Shown: in pieces, positions 1 to 6,269 of the stretch
Layout of the letters: every line of letters starts with the position of its first letter
How positions within the stretch are numbered: the first letter of the stretch is position 1
NCBI GenBank assembly: GCA_017383945.1
Contig: JAFNUQ010000149.1
Span: forward strand, 1-8,452
Reading direction: 5' to 3'
Length of the DNA: 8,452 nucleotides
Source: Bacteroidales bacterium
GTDB lineage: Bacteria > Bacteroidota > Bacteroidia > Bacteroidales > UBA932
Made by a program: the position numbers and the translations under genes
The notes under the pieces: model-generated
Told to the model about the DNA's origin: nothing
Database searches by the model: none
What the model saw: the letters and a program-made list of their open reading frames with translations, nothing else

Positions 1-2
1 AT

Positions 3-119
3 ATTGATTTTATGCACTTGAAGAAGGGCTCAGATCTCATCGACAAGGGTTGTTATGTGGGTATTCCATATAATGGTAAGGGTGTGGACCTTGGTGCTTT
101 TGAAACCAATTACGAGTAG
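3..119 (+). CDS. C-terminal end of a probable beta-helix / pectate-lyase-like protein (5' partial)
   Basis: Only the last 38 codons are inside the window; the frame is open to the left edge and stops at TAG 117-119. The tail carries GSDLIDKG, then GIPYNGKGVDLGAFE. The pattern 'G-S-x-L-I-D-x-G ... P-Y-N-G ... D-L-G-A-F-E' is the usual C-terminal signature of secreted right-handed beta-helix proteins of Bacteroidetes, including pectate-lyase-like polysaccharide lyases. The GH43-type lipoprotein gene starts 3 bases after the stop, so the two are probably co-transcribed as part of a polysaccharide-utilisation locus lying to the left. The enzyme family and substrate cannot be decided from 38 residues; a non-catalytic beta-helix protein is equally possible. 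Confidence 0.65.
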   Translation: MDFMHLKKGSDLIDKGCYVGIPYNGKGVDLGAFETNYE

Positions 120-122
120 CCT

Positions 123-1184
123 ATGAAGATCGGTACTATTTGCACAAAGCTAAGTGCTTTGTTCTGCCTGTGTCTGGGAATAGTTTCTTGCACAGAAAAA
201 GAGGAGATGGGTGCATATCTGTTTACCTACTTCAATGACCCGACACATTCGCTCTTTATGGCTATCAGCTATGACGGCTATGAGTTTACTGCTATTAACG
301 GAAGCGACCCTATCATCAATGGAGCAGAGATCTCCGAGCAGAAAGGTATCCGCGACCCGCACATCCAGAGAGGTCCTGACGGTACATTCTATATCGTAAT
401 GACAGATCTTCACGTCTTCGGGCGACAGGCCGGAGTGCGTGATACCCAATGGGAGAGGGATGCATACTATGGCTGGGGAAACAACCGTGGACTCATCTTT
501 ATGAAGTCTGACGACCTCATTCATTGGACACATAATATTGTGCGCATAGACAAACTTTTCCCTGAGAAGTATAGCGAGATCGGTTGCGCATGGGCCCCTC
601 AGTCTATCTGGGATCCGGAGGAAGAGAAAATGATGGTATATTTCACAATCCGTGAACGTCCGGAAGGCGAAGGTGGTCCGGGAAGCAAGACAAAGCTATT
701 CTACAGCTATGCAGACAAGGACTTTACTACGCTTGTGACAGAACCTAAGTTGCTCTTTGAGTATCCTGACCCTAATGTTCAGGTGCTTGATGCAGATATC
801 TGTCCTATGCCTGATGGTCGCTGGTTTATGACCTATGTTGCTCAGGAAGGTCCTGCCGGCATCAAATATATGATTTCAGACAAGATAAATCATTTTGAGG
901 CATATAACGAAGTGCAGATTGATGCGGAGAAAGGATCTTGCGAGGCTCCTAATACCTGGAAACGCATTGGAGAGGATAAATGGGTGACCATGTATGATAT
1001 TTTCAGTATCAATCCTCATAACTTCGGTTTCATTGAAACAAGTGATTTCAAGACCTGGACTCACCTGGGACGTTTCAATGAAGGAGTGATGAAAGCGACT
1101 AATTTTGTGTCTCCAAAGCACGGAAGTGTGATCCCGATCACCCTAAAAGAGGCCCGTCGTCTGGAAGAATTCTATAAGAAGTAA
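123..1184 (+). CDS. GH43-family glycoside hydrolase, lipoprotein
   Basis: The 353-residue product has a lipoprotein signal: basic start, hydrophobic stretch 9-21 and lipobox GIVSC ending at Cys23, so export and lipid anchoring are expected. The rest reads as a five-bladed beta-propeller of glycoside hydrolase family 43. Candidate catalytic residues by pattern are Asp78 (RDPH, general base), Asp223 (VLDADI followed by PDGRWFMTY, pKa modulator) and Glu274 (CEAPN, general acid). Repeated blade motifs such as LIHWT (132-136) and FKTWTHLG (309-316) support the fold. GH43 enzymes usually release arabinose, xylose or galactose from plant or host glycans; the substrate cannot be read here. The start codon lies 3 bases after the preceding stop, indicating one operon. 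It is the last gene of that operon, followed by a hairpin at 1188-1222. There is no fused carbohydrate-binding domain, and the length fits a single-domain enzyme. Confidence 0.85.
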   Translation: MKIGTICTKLSALFCLCLGIVSCTEKEEMGAYLFTYFNDPTHSLFMAISYDGYEFTAINGSDPIINGAEISEQKGIRDPHIQRGPDGTFYIVMTDLHVFGRQAGVRDTQWERDAYYGWGNNRGLIFMKSDDLIHWTHNIVRIDKLFPEKYSEIGCAWAPQSIWDPEEEKMMVYFTIRERPEGEGGPGSKTKLFYSYADKDFTTLVTEPKLLFEYPDPNVQVLDADICPMPDGRWFMTYVAQEGPAGIKYMISDKINHFEAYNEVQIDAEKGSCEAPNTWKRIGEDKWVTMYDIFSINPHNFGFIETSDFKTWTHLGRFNEGVMKATNFVSPKHGSVIPITLKEARRLEEFYKK

Positions 1185-1187
1185 GAA

Positions 1188-1222
1188 AAAAGTGCAAAAT
1201 TTTAAAAAAGTTTTGCACTTTT
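1188..1222 (+). terminator. Hairpin after the GH43 gene, overlapping the tRNA promoter
   Basis: Arms 1188-1199 and 1211-1222 form 12 perfect base pairs (core GTGCAAAA / TTTTGCAC) around an 11-base A/T loop, starting 4 bases after the GH43 stop. The 3' arm ends in TTTT but then runs into AAAAA, so it is a weaker intrinsic terminator than a classic one. The 3' arm contains the TTTG used as the -33 box of the next promoter. Confidence 0.6.
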
Positions 1223-1242
1223 AAAAATTCTTCATATCTTTG
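1212..1242 (+). promoter_or_regulatory. Bacteroidales-type promoter for tRNA-Gly
   Basis: TTTG at 1212-1215 and TATCTTTG at 1235-1242 are separated by 19 bases, matching the Bacteroidetes housekeeping promoter (-33 TTTG, -7 TAnnTTTG). The mature tRNA begins 18 bases downstream, so a short 5' leader containing CCCGTTTGGG is expected. Confidence 0.8.
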
Positions 1243-1260
1243 CAATCCCGTTTGGGACAT

Positions 1261-1336
1261 GCGGAAATAGCTCAGTTGGTAGAGCGCAACCTTGCCAAGG
1301 TTGAGGTCGCGGGTCCGAGCCCCGTTTTCCGCTCCA
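1261..1336 (+). tRNA. tRNA-Gly (anticodon GCC)
   Basis: A full cloverleaf can be drawn. Acceptor stem 1261-1267 pairs with 1326-1332 (7 bp). D stem 1270-1273 pairs with 1282-1285. Anticodon stem 1287-1291 pairs with 1299-1303 around TTGCCAA, with anticodon GCC at 1294-1296. T stem 1309-1313 pairs with 1321-1325, with one G-T pair. The discriminator is T1333, usual for bacterial tRNA-Gly, and CCA is encoded at 1334-1336. The T loop reads TCCGAGC, so the residue at standard position 55 is C instead of the near-universal T. It is a single tRNA gene with its own promoter and terminator. Confidence 0.96.
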
Positions 1337-1338
1337 AA

Positions 1339-1366
1339 AAAAGGTCAGCAATTTTGCTGACCTTTT
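1339..1366. terminator. Bidirectional intrinsic terminator between tRNA-Gly and clpB
   Basis: Arms 1339-1350 and 1355-1366 give 12 perfect base pairs (core GGTCAGCA / TGCTGACC) around loop ATTT. On the plus strand the hairpin ends in TTTT. On the minus strand it is followed by seven T (complement of A 1336-1342), so it should stop both tRNA transcription and the convergent clpB transcript. Confidence 0.85.
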
Positions 1367-1376
1367 CTCGTTTATA

Positions 1377-3431
1377 CTACTTTGTGTTTTTCAAGATAGT
1401 CTGACCCTGCACTGCGTCTACCTCGATGCGCGAGTCTTTGCGGATCTTTCCTTCAAGGATCTCGCGAGCGAGCTGATTGACGAGTTATCTCTGGATGAGT
1501 CTCTTGACCGGGCGGGCGCCGAATACTGGATCATATCCGTTTTCCACCATCTCATCCTCAAATGCGCGGGTGTACTCAAGGTCTACTCCGTCTTCGGCAA
1601 GTCTATCCTTGAGGATGTTCATCTGAATGCGCACAATCTCCCTGATATCATCCTTAGTCAAGGCAGAGAACATCACAATCTCATCGATGCGATTGAGGAA
1701 CTCAGGTCTGAGTCTGATTCTGAGTTCTTCCTCCTTGAGATTTGAAGTCATAATCAGGATAGTGTTCTTGAAATCCACAGTTCTGCCCTTGTTGTCTGTG
1801 AGTCGGCCGTCGTCCAACACCTGAAGCAGGATATTGAACACATCTCCGTGTGCCTTCTCAATCTCATCGAGAAGCACCACAGAATAAGGCTTGCGGCGCA
1901 CAGCCTCGGTGAGCTGGCCTCCCTCATCATAGCCCACATATCCCGGAGGCGCACCGATCAGACGGCTCACTGTGTGGCGCTCCTGGTACTCGCTCATATC
2001 AATGCGAGTCATCATTGACTCATCGTTGAAAAGAAACTCCGACAGTGCCTTTGCGAGCTCGGTCTTGCCCACGCCGGTAGTTCCAAGGAAAAGGAACGAG
2101 CCGATAGGGCGACGCTCGCTTGCAAGTCCTGCTCTGCTTCTTCTCACGGCGTCAGAAACGGCGCTGATGGCTTTATCCTGGCCGATAACTCTCTTGTGCA
2201 GAGCTTCTTCCATACGCAGAAGCTTGTCTTTCTCGCTCTCCAGCATTCGGTTTACCGGAATACCGGTCCAGCGCGCAACCACCTCGGCAATATCCTCAGC
2301 TGTCACGGCTTCGGTGATGATAGGGTCAGAAATAGCCGCTTGCTGCTCTGAGAGCTCTGCAAGTCTTTTCTGCGCGTCGGCGAGCTTGCCATAGCGGATC
2401 TCTGCGACCTTGCCATAGTCACCACTGCGTTCCGCGATCATAGCGTCTCGCTTGAGGTCTTCAATCTCCTGGCGAAGGTTGTTGAGCTCTGTAACGATGC
2501 CCTTCTCCTTGTCCCAGCGGGACATCAGCGCATCCCTCTCGGTCTTGCATTGGCTAAGCTCGGTGTCTATCTTTTCCGACTTAATGCTGCTGCCTTCGCG
2601 CTTTACCGCTTCCTTCTCGATTTCAAGATTGCGGATGCGGCTGTTGAGCACGTCAATAGGCTCCGGCACGGAATTCATCTCCAGGCGAAGCTTAGATGCT
2701 GCCTCGTCCACGAGGTCAATTGCCTTGTCAGGCAGGAATCGCGAAGTGATATAGCGGTGGCTGAGGTTGACTGCAGCGATGAGAGCATCGTCCTCGATGC
2801 TTACCTTGTGATGGTTCTCATAACGCTCCTTGAGTCCGCGAAGGATGACAATTGAAGCCGCAGGGCTTGGCTCGTCGACCATAACCTTCTGGAAGCGACG
2901 CTCCAGAGCTTTGTCCTGCTCAAAGTATTTCTGATATTCATCCAAGGTAGTGCTACCGATGGTGCGGAGCTCGCCGCGAGCAAGTGCAGGCTTGAGGATA
3001 TTTGATGCGTCCATAGCACCTGAGCTGCGGCCGGCACCGACAAGTGTATGGATCTCATCGATAAAAAGGATGATCTCGCCCTCGCTGTCAGTAACTTCCT
3101 TAACTACGCCCTTGAGCCTCTCTTCAAACTCTCCCTGATACTTGGCGCCTGCGACGAGAGCACCCATATCAAGCGAGAAAATCTTGCGACGCTTGAGGTT
3201 CTCTGGAACTTCTCCGTTGACTATCTTGGTGGCAATGCCTTCTGAAATGGCTGTTTTACCCACACCTGGCTCTCCGACAAGGATGGGGTTGTTCTTGGTG
3301 CGGCGAGATAGGATCTGCAGCACTCTTCTGATCTCCTCATCTCTTCCGATGACGGGATCAAGCTTCCCCTTGGATGCAGCTTCACACAGATCCAAGGCAT
3401 ACTTACTCAAAAATTCGTACTTGTTTTCCAT
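1377..3431 (-). pseudogene. clpB: ClpB-like AAA+ disaggregase, no N-domain, interrupted by an in-frame TAA
   Basis: Codons from ATG 3429-3431 encode 648 residues up to TAA at 1485-1487. The same frame then stays open for 35 codons (LVNQLAREILEGKIRKD...) to TAG at 1377-1379, and that tail matches the end of ClpB. ClpB is the hexameric ATPase that, with DnaK, pulls proteins out of cytoplasmic aggregates. Visible parts: D1 Walker A GEPGVGKT (53-60), Walker B (120-126) and pore loop [10 protein letters not shown] (98-107); a coiled-coil M domain at about 250-385, which marks ClpB rather than ClpA/ClpC; D2 Walker A GTTGVGKT (450-457; the family usually has GPTGVGKT), pore loop GYVGYDEGG (497-505), Walker B (517-523), RPEFLNRID (575-583) and sensor-2 GARPVKR (638-644). 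The usual N-terminal domain of about 145 residues is absent, and only about 120 bases separate the start from secG. The stretch between MTSNL and RPEFLNR is about 20 residues shorter than in E. coli ClpB. Marked as possible pseudogene; the 648-residue product could still be made, or the TAA could be a base error. Confidence 0.8.
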
Positions 3432-3473
3432 AATTGTTTCTGTTTTCTTAGCGTTATCTTGCCCTGAGGCAAC

Positions 3474-3506
3474 AAAAAAATCATCGACCCCATATGGAGC
3501 CGATGA
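3474..3506 (-). terminator. Intrinsic terminator after the secG operon
   Basis: Read on the minus strand, 3506-3496 and 3491-3481 pair as an 11-bp stem with two G-U pairs around loop ATAT, followed directly by seven T (3480-3474). On the plus strand the G-U pairs become A-C mismatches and there is no T run, so it acts on minus-strand transcripts. It should separate secG from clpB. Confidence 0.85.
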
Positions 3507-3526
3507 CTATCGTTCAAAACATATTC

Positions 3527-3545
3527 CACTGACAATCTGTCAGTG
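3527..3545. repeat. Perfect 8-bp inverted repeat downstream of secG
   Basis: CACTGACA at 3527-3534 and TGTCAGTG at 3538-3545 are perfect complements around ATC. No T run follows on either strand, so it is not a terminator by itself. It lies in the 3' untranslated part of the secG transcript, between the stop codon and the terminator. It could stabilise the RNA end or be a protein-binding dyad; no function is shown. Confidence 0.5.
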
Positions 3546-3552
3546 AAAAATA

Positions 3553-3912
3553 TTAGTTATTTTCTGGAGTTGCCTCTGTGCTTGGAGCATCCTGCTGGAT
3601 TGGAGCGCTAGGGAAAGCTGGCTGCTCGCTAGCCTTGGTTGCGTTCTCAATCTGATCTGTGAGGTCCATTGCTGAACCGTTTGATCCGAGGGTGAATGAA
3701 GTTACGATTGAAGCTACGAGGATAAATGCCACGAGGCCCCAAGTTACTTTCTCAAGAATGTCTGCAGTCTGGCGCACGCCAAAAGTCTGATTTCCTGCTA
3801 CGAAGTTACTTGCCATACCCTGTCCTTTGCCGTTCTGAAGCAATACAACGAGGATCAGAAGGATAGCTGCGAGTACGATAAGTACAGTCAAAATTACGAA
3901 TAAAGTATTCAT
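3553..3912 (-). CDS. secG: Protein translocase subunit SecG
   Basis: The 119-residue protein has two hydrophobic segments (about 4-25 and 57-75) joined by the loop LLQNGKGQGMASNF (24-37), the conserved SecG connector. SecG is the small accessory subunit of the SecYEG channel in the inner membrane and improves export driven by SecA. The C-terminal part after residue 78 is polar, Ala/Pro/Glu/Gln-rich and probably disordered, a common extension in Bacteroidetes SecG. Only 3 bases separate it from the preceding TPR-protein gene, so it is read as the last gene of the sigma-54-activator/lptE operon. It is followed by the terminator at 3474-3506. Confidence 0.93.
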   Translation of the reverse strand: MNTLFVILTVLIVLAAILLILVVLLQNGKGQGMASNFVAGNQTFGVRQTADILEKVTWGLVAFILVASIVTSFTLGSNGSAMDLTDQIENATKASEQPAFPSAPIQQDAPSTEATPENN

Positions 3913-3915
3913 CTG

Positions 3916-4488
3916 TTATTGTTCTTTTTGTTTTATCTCTTCAATAAGGGATGCAAAGTAAACACTTTTTTCTGGATATCGCAAACTTAGACGCGAATAA
4001 ATGTCAATTGCTTTTTCTGCGTAATCTTGTTCAAGATAAATCTTTGCGAGTGTTTCAGTGCAGAAGTCGTCGCTCTCTTCGTACTCTGTATCCTTATATC
4101 CTTCAGCGCGGGCCTTAGAGGCGAATTTAGAAAAAATGCCGTCTTCGCTTCTGCGCACGTCATTATACTGGCCCTGAGAGAAGTAGTCTCCGCCCACAAC
4201 ATAGACCTTTTTCTGTTCCTGGTCCTTGCTGCTGACATAGGAGTTGATCAGCTGCTTGGTATCAGCATCCGAATAGTCTTTGCCCTTGCTCGCGCGCATC
4301 ATTTCCCACAGCAGGCGAGGCGAAGCGATGTGCAGTGCTGTCTGCTCTATCTGGCTCTCGCTCAGAGCGCCCATCTGCGATACTCTGCGGCATAGCTCCA
4401 TGCGCGCACCGCCGTACCAGGGATAGAGGTCCACTACGCCGGAAAGCTCTTCGAGGGTGAGTTTATGGATATCGATTACTTTTACCAT
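3916..4488 (-). CDS. Conserved TPR-containing protein between lptE and secG
   Basis: The 190-residue product has no signal peptide or membrane segment, so it is probably cytoplasmic. The N-terminal half is charged and helical. The C-terminal part, about 142-180 (ETLAKIYLEQDYAEKAIDIY, then LSLRYPEKSVYFASLI), fits one tetratricopeptide hairpin plus a following helix; the A-x-x-Y-x-x-x-x-x-x-x-K-A pattern is clear. Its start overlaps the lptE stop by 7 bases and its stop is 3 bases before secG, so translation is probably coupled. From memory, a protein of this kind sits at this place in other Bacteroidales, but its role is unknown. TPR elements bind proteins, so a part in envelope biogenesis is conceivable from context only. 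Confidence 0.8.
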   Translation of the reverse strand: MVKVIDIHKLTLEELSGVVDLYPWYGGARMELCRRVSQMGALSESQIEQTALHIASPRLLWEMMRASKGKDYSDADTKQLINSYVSSKDQEQKKVYVVGGDYFSQGQYNDVRRSEDGIFSKFASKARAEGYKDTEYEESDDFCTETLAKIYLEQDYAEKAIDIYSRLSLRYPEKSVYFASLIEEIKQKEQ

Positions 4489-4982
4489 TGCGCTACTGTT
4501 GCGTTAAAGATGTCTTCAACAATCTTGTCTATAATCTCTATGCAGAGGGTTGACTCGACAGCGTCCAGAGAATTGGTGGAATCATAATCTGCATAGGCGG
4601 AGAAGGATTCCGATTCAAAACTATCTTCAGGATGCTTGCGGTTGGTAAATGTTACCCTTACCGTTACAGTGAGTCGGTTCTGTGCTGCAACTTCATCAGC
4701 TGTGATCGCTGCTGCACTGACGCTGTAGCCGGTGATTTCTCCTGTGATGTCAAGGTCGCCGTCAAGCTCGACTTGCTCAAGACGCGTCATCTGTCTGAAA
4801 CGCTTTCTGATGGCCTCAGTGAGGTCGTTGGAAAGGGTAGGGTTGACCGTCTGAGCCTTATATTCAAAGAAATTGATGGCAATGGTATTGACGTCCGGCT
4901 GGATTGAAGTTCCGGAGAAGGAGTAGATGCCGCAAGACGCAACACAGATGCCACATATTAATATATATAGGAGACGTTTCAT
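4482..4982 (-). CDS. lptE: LPS-assembly lipoprotein LptE
   Basis: The 166-residue protein begins with a lipoprotein signal (KRLLYILICGI, lipobox VASC ending at Cys17) followed by GIYSFSGTSI. This matches the LptE start pattern 'C-G-x-Y-x-x-x-G-x-x-I'. Further matches are IAINFFEYKA, LTEAIRKRFRQ and a beta-rich second half with repeated VTVRVTFTN-type strands. In Gram-negative bacteria LptE plugs the LptD barrel in the outer membrane and helps place lipopolysaccharide in the outer leaflet. The start codon overlaps the stop of the activator gene by 4 bases (ATGA, 4979-4982), and its stop overlaps the start of the TPR gene by 7. Distant LptE sequences vary strongly, so the call rests on the start motif, the length and the gene order. 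Confidence 0.85.
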   Translation of the reverse strand: MKRLLYILICGICVASCGIYSFSGTSIQPDVNTIAINFFEYKAQTVNPTLSNDLTEAIRKRFRQMTRLEQVELDGDLDITGEITGYSVSAAAITADEVAAQNRLTVTVRVTFTNRKHPEDSFESESFSAYADYDSTNSLDAVESTLCIEIIDKIVEDIFNATVAQW

Positions 4983-6196
4983 TTCTTTTTCTTTTCTGCG
5001 AGTTTTCTATAAATAGTGCGCTCTGAGATGCCGAGCTCTGCTGCGGCCGGCTTTACCTTTCCGCCGTGCTTGATCAGGCAGGCCTCTATCATATCATCGT
5101 TGGCCTTCTTGATTGACATCTCTGACGGCAGAACAGGTTCTTCCTTTACATATTCCGGATAGCTTGGGCGGAAACTAGGAGCCTCCTGTTGAGGTGACTC
5201 TATCAGGAACTTTCCGTCTTTTTTGTTTGAAGGTTTGTTCTCCTTGAGCTCTTCAATCTGTTCCTTGAGCATGTCCACCTCCTGCTTGAGGAGATAAAGA
5301 GCATTGAAAATGCTTTTCTTTTCCTCGTCGCTCATTGAGCCTTTGCCTGCTGCAGGACCTGATAACGCTATCGCTCCTTGCTCCTTAGGGATATATTCCA
5401 TGAGCACTTCCGGTCCGATTTCGACTCTCTCAGAGCCCACAGTGATAGGACGGGACTCAATAGCGGTGATAGTCTCGGCGATATTTTTCAGCTGTCGGAT
5501 GTTTCCCGGCCAGCGGTAGCTCGTCAGAAGCGAGATGGCGTCGTGGTTGAGGTTTACCTTGCACAGGTTGTATTTCTCGGAGAAGTCGCTTGAAAATTTC
5601 CTGAACAGCAGATAGATGTCATCCTTGTTGCGTTCGCGAAGCGCAGGAATCTGAATCTGGATGCCGGTGAGACGGTAATAAAGATCCTCTCGGAACTTGC
5701 CGGTAGCTACTGCATAGGCAAGGTTGACGTTGGTTGCAGCTATGATGCGCACATCTGTCTTCTGCACCTTGGACGATCCGACTTTGATGTATTCGCCGTT
5801 TTGAAGCACTCGCAACAGTAGAGCCTGGGTTTCTTTAGGGAGTTCTCCGATTTCATCCAGGAAAAGGGTGCCTCCGTTGGCCTCTTCAAAATAGCCCTTG
5901 CGCTCACCGATGGCTCCGGTAAATGCGCCTTTCTCGTGACCAAACAACTCGGCGTTGATTGTTCCTTCGGGGATTGCGCCGCAGTTGACAGCGAGATATT
6001 TGCCGGTCTTGCGGCGGCTGAACTGATGTATGATCTGTGGAATCGTCTCTTTGCCGACACCGCTCTCTCCTGTGATCAAGACGGTGAGTTCTGTGGGAGC
6101 CACAGCTACCGCGGTTTCGATTGCGCGGACGAGTCCGGAATCGTTACCGATGATATCAAATTTATTTTTAATCTTTTGTAGCTCTAATATGTCCAT
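4979..6196 (-). CDS. Sigma-54-dependent activator (AAA+ and Fis-type HTH), without a sensory domain
   Basis: The 405-residue protein is an NtrC-class activator. It has Walker A GESGVGKE (43-50), the sigma-54 contact loop GAFTGA (90-95), Walker B LFLDE (111-115), AATN (153-156), FREDLYYRL (168-176) and RWPGNIRQL (228-236). A Fis-type helix-turn-helix lies at about 368-402 (KPAAAELGISERTIYRKL). These proteins hydrolyse ATP to open RpoN-RNA polymerase promoters. The AAA+ domain begins within 13 residues of the start, so there is no receiver, GAF or PAS domain. A charged helical segment at about 290-320 and a polar linker to 360 lie between AAA+ and HTH. An in-frame TAA two codons upstream of the ATG rules out an N-terminal extension on this start. 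It heads the lptE-TPR-secG run. Regulation may be by level or partner protein; the targets are unknown. Confidence 0.92.
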   Translation of the reverse strand: MDILELQKIKNKFDIIGNDSGLVRAIETAVAVAPTELTVLITGESGVGKETIPQIIHQFSRRKTGKYLAVNCGAIPEGTINAELFGHEKGAFTGAIGERKGYFEEANGGTLFLDEIGELPKETQALLLRVLQNGEYIKVGSSKVQKTDVRIIAATNVNLAYAVATGKFREDLYYRLTGIQIQIPALRERNKDDIYLLFRKFSSDFSEKYNLCKVNLNHDAISLLTSYRWPGNIRQLKNIAETITAIESRPITVGSERVEIGPEVLMEYIPKEQGAIALSGPAAGKGSMSDEEKKSIFNALYLLKQEVDMLKEQIEELKENKPSNKKDGKFLIESPQQEAPSFRPSYPEYVKEEPVLPSEMSIKKANDDMIEACLIKHGGKVKPAAAELGISERTIYRKLAEKKKK

Positions 6197-6198
6197 AG

Positions 6199-6231
6199 TT
6201 TAGCAAAGTTAAATAAAATTTGGTATTTTTG
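6199..6231 (+). promoter_or_regulatory. Promoter for the OmpA-like/TPR lipoprotein gene
   Basis: TATTTTTG at 6224-6231 fits the Bacteroidetes -7 box TAnnTTTG. A weak -33 box, TTTA at 6199-6202, lies 21 bases upstream. The predicted leader to ATG 6270 is about 30-35 bases and A-rich, without a clear Shine-Dalgarno site. Confidence 0.6.
6204..6211 (-). promoter_or_regulatory. Possible -7 box for the sigma-54-activator operon
   Basis: On the minus strand TAACTTTG matches TAnnTTTG exactly and ends 7 bases before the ATG at 6196. No clear TTTG is found about 19 bases upstream. If used, the transcript would start only a few bases before the start codon. The alternative is a promoter further upstream, inside the divergent gene's leader. 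Confidence 0.4.
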
Positions 6232-6269
6232 TCTTCTGTGGAATAAAAGATAACATTACTGATACAATT

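Noticed and set aside
1485..1487. TAA in clpB read as a recoded sense codon
   Set aside because: TAA is used as the ordinary stop by the GH43, OmpA-like, lptE, TPR and secG genes here, so the codon is not reassigned in this genome.
1972..2394. Plus-strand 140-codon open frame opposite clpB
   Set aside because: It is Ser/Ala/Leu-rich low-complexity translation antisense to the conserved M-domain and D2 coding sequence.
3432..3552. Missing ClpB N-domain hidden upstream, split off by a frameshift
   Set aside because: The 120 bases hold a terminator and a dyad and are too short for a domain of about 145 residues; no N-domain-like sequence is seen in any frame.
4027..4395. Plus-strand open frame of 122 codons opposite the TPR gene
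   Set aside because: It lies wholly antisense to a gene with a clear TPR motif and tight operon spacing; its sequence has no recognisable domain and reads as a shadow frame.
6197..6269. RpoN (-24/-12) site for self-control of the activator operon
   Set aside because: No GG-N10-GC arrangement resembling TGGCAC-N5-TTGC was found by eye in this gap; only housekeeping-type boxes are present.
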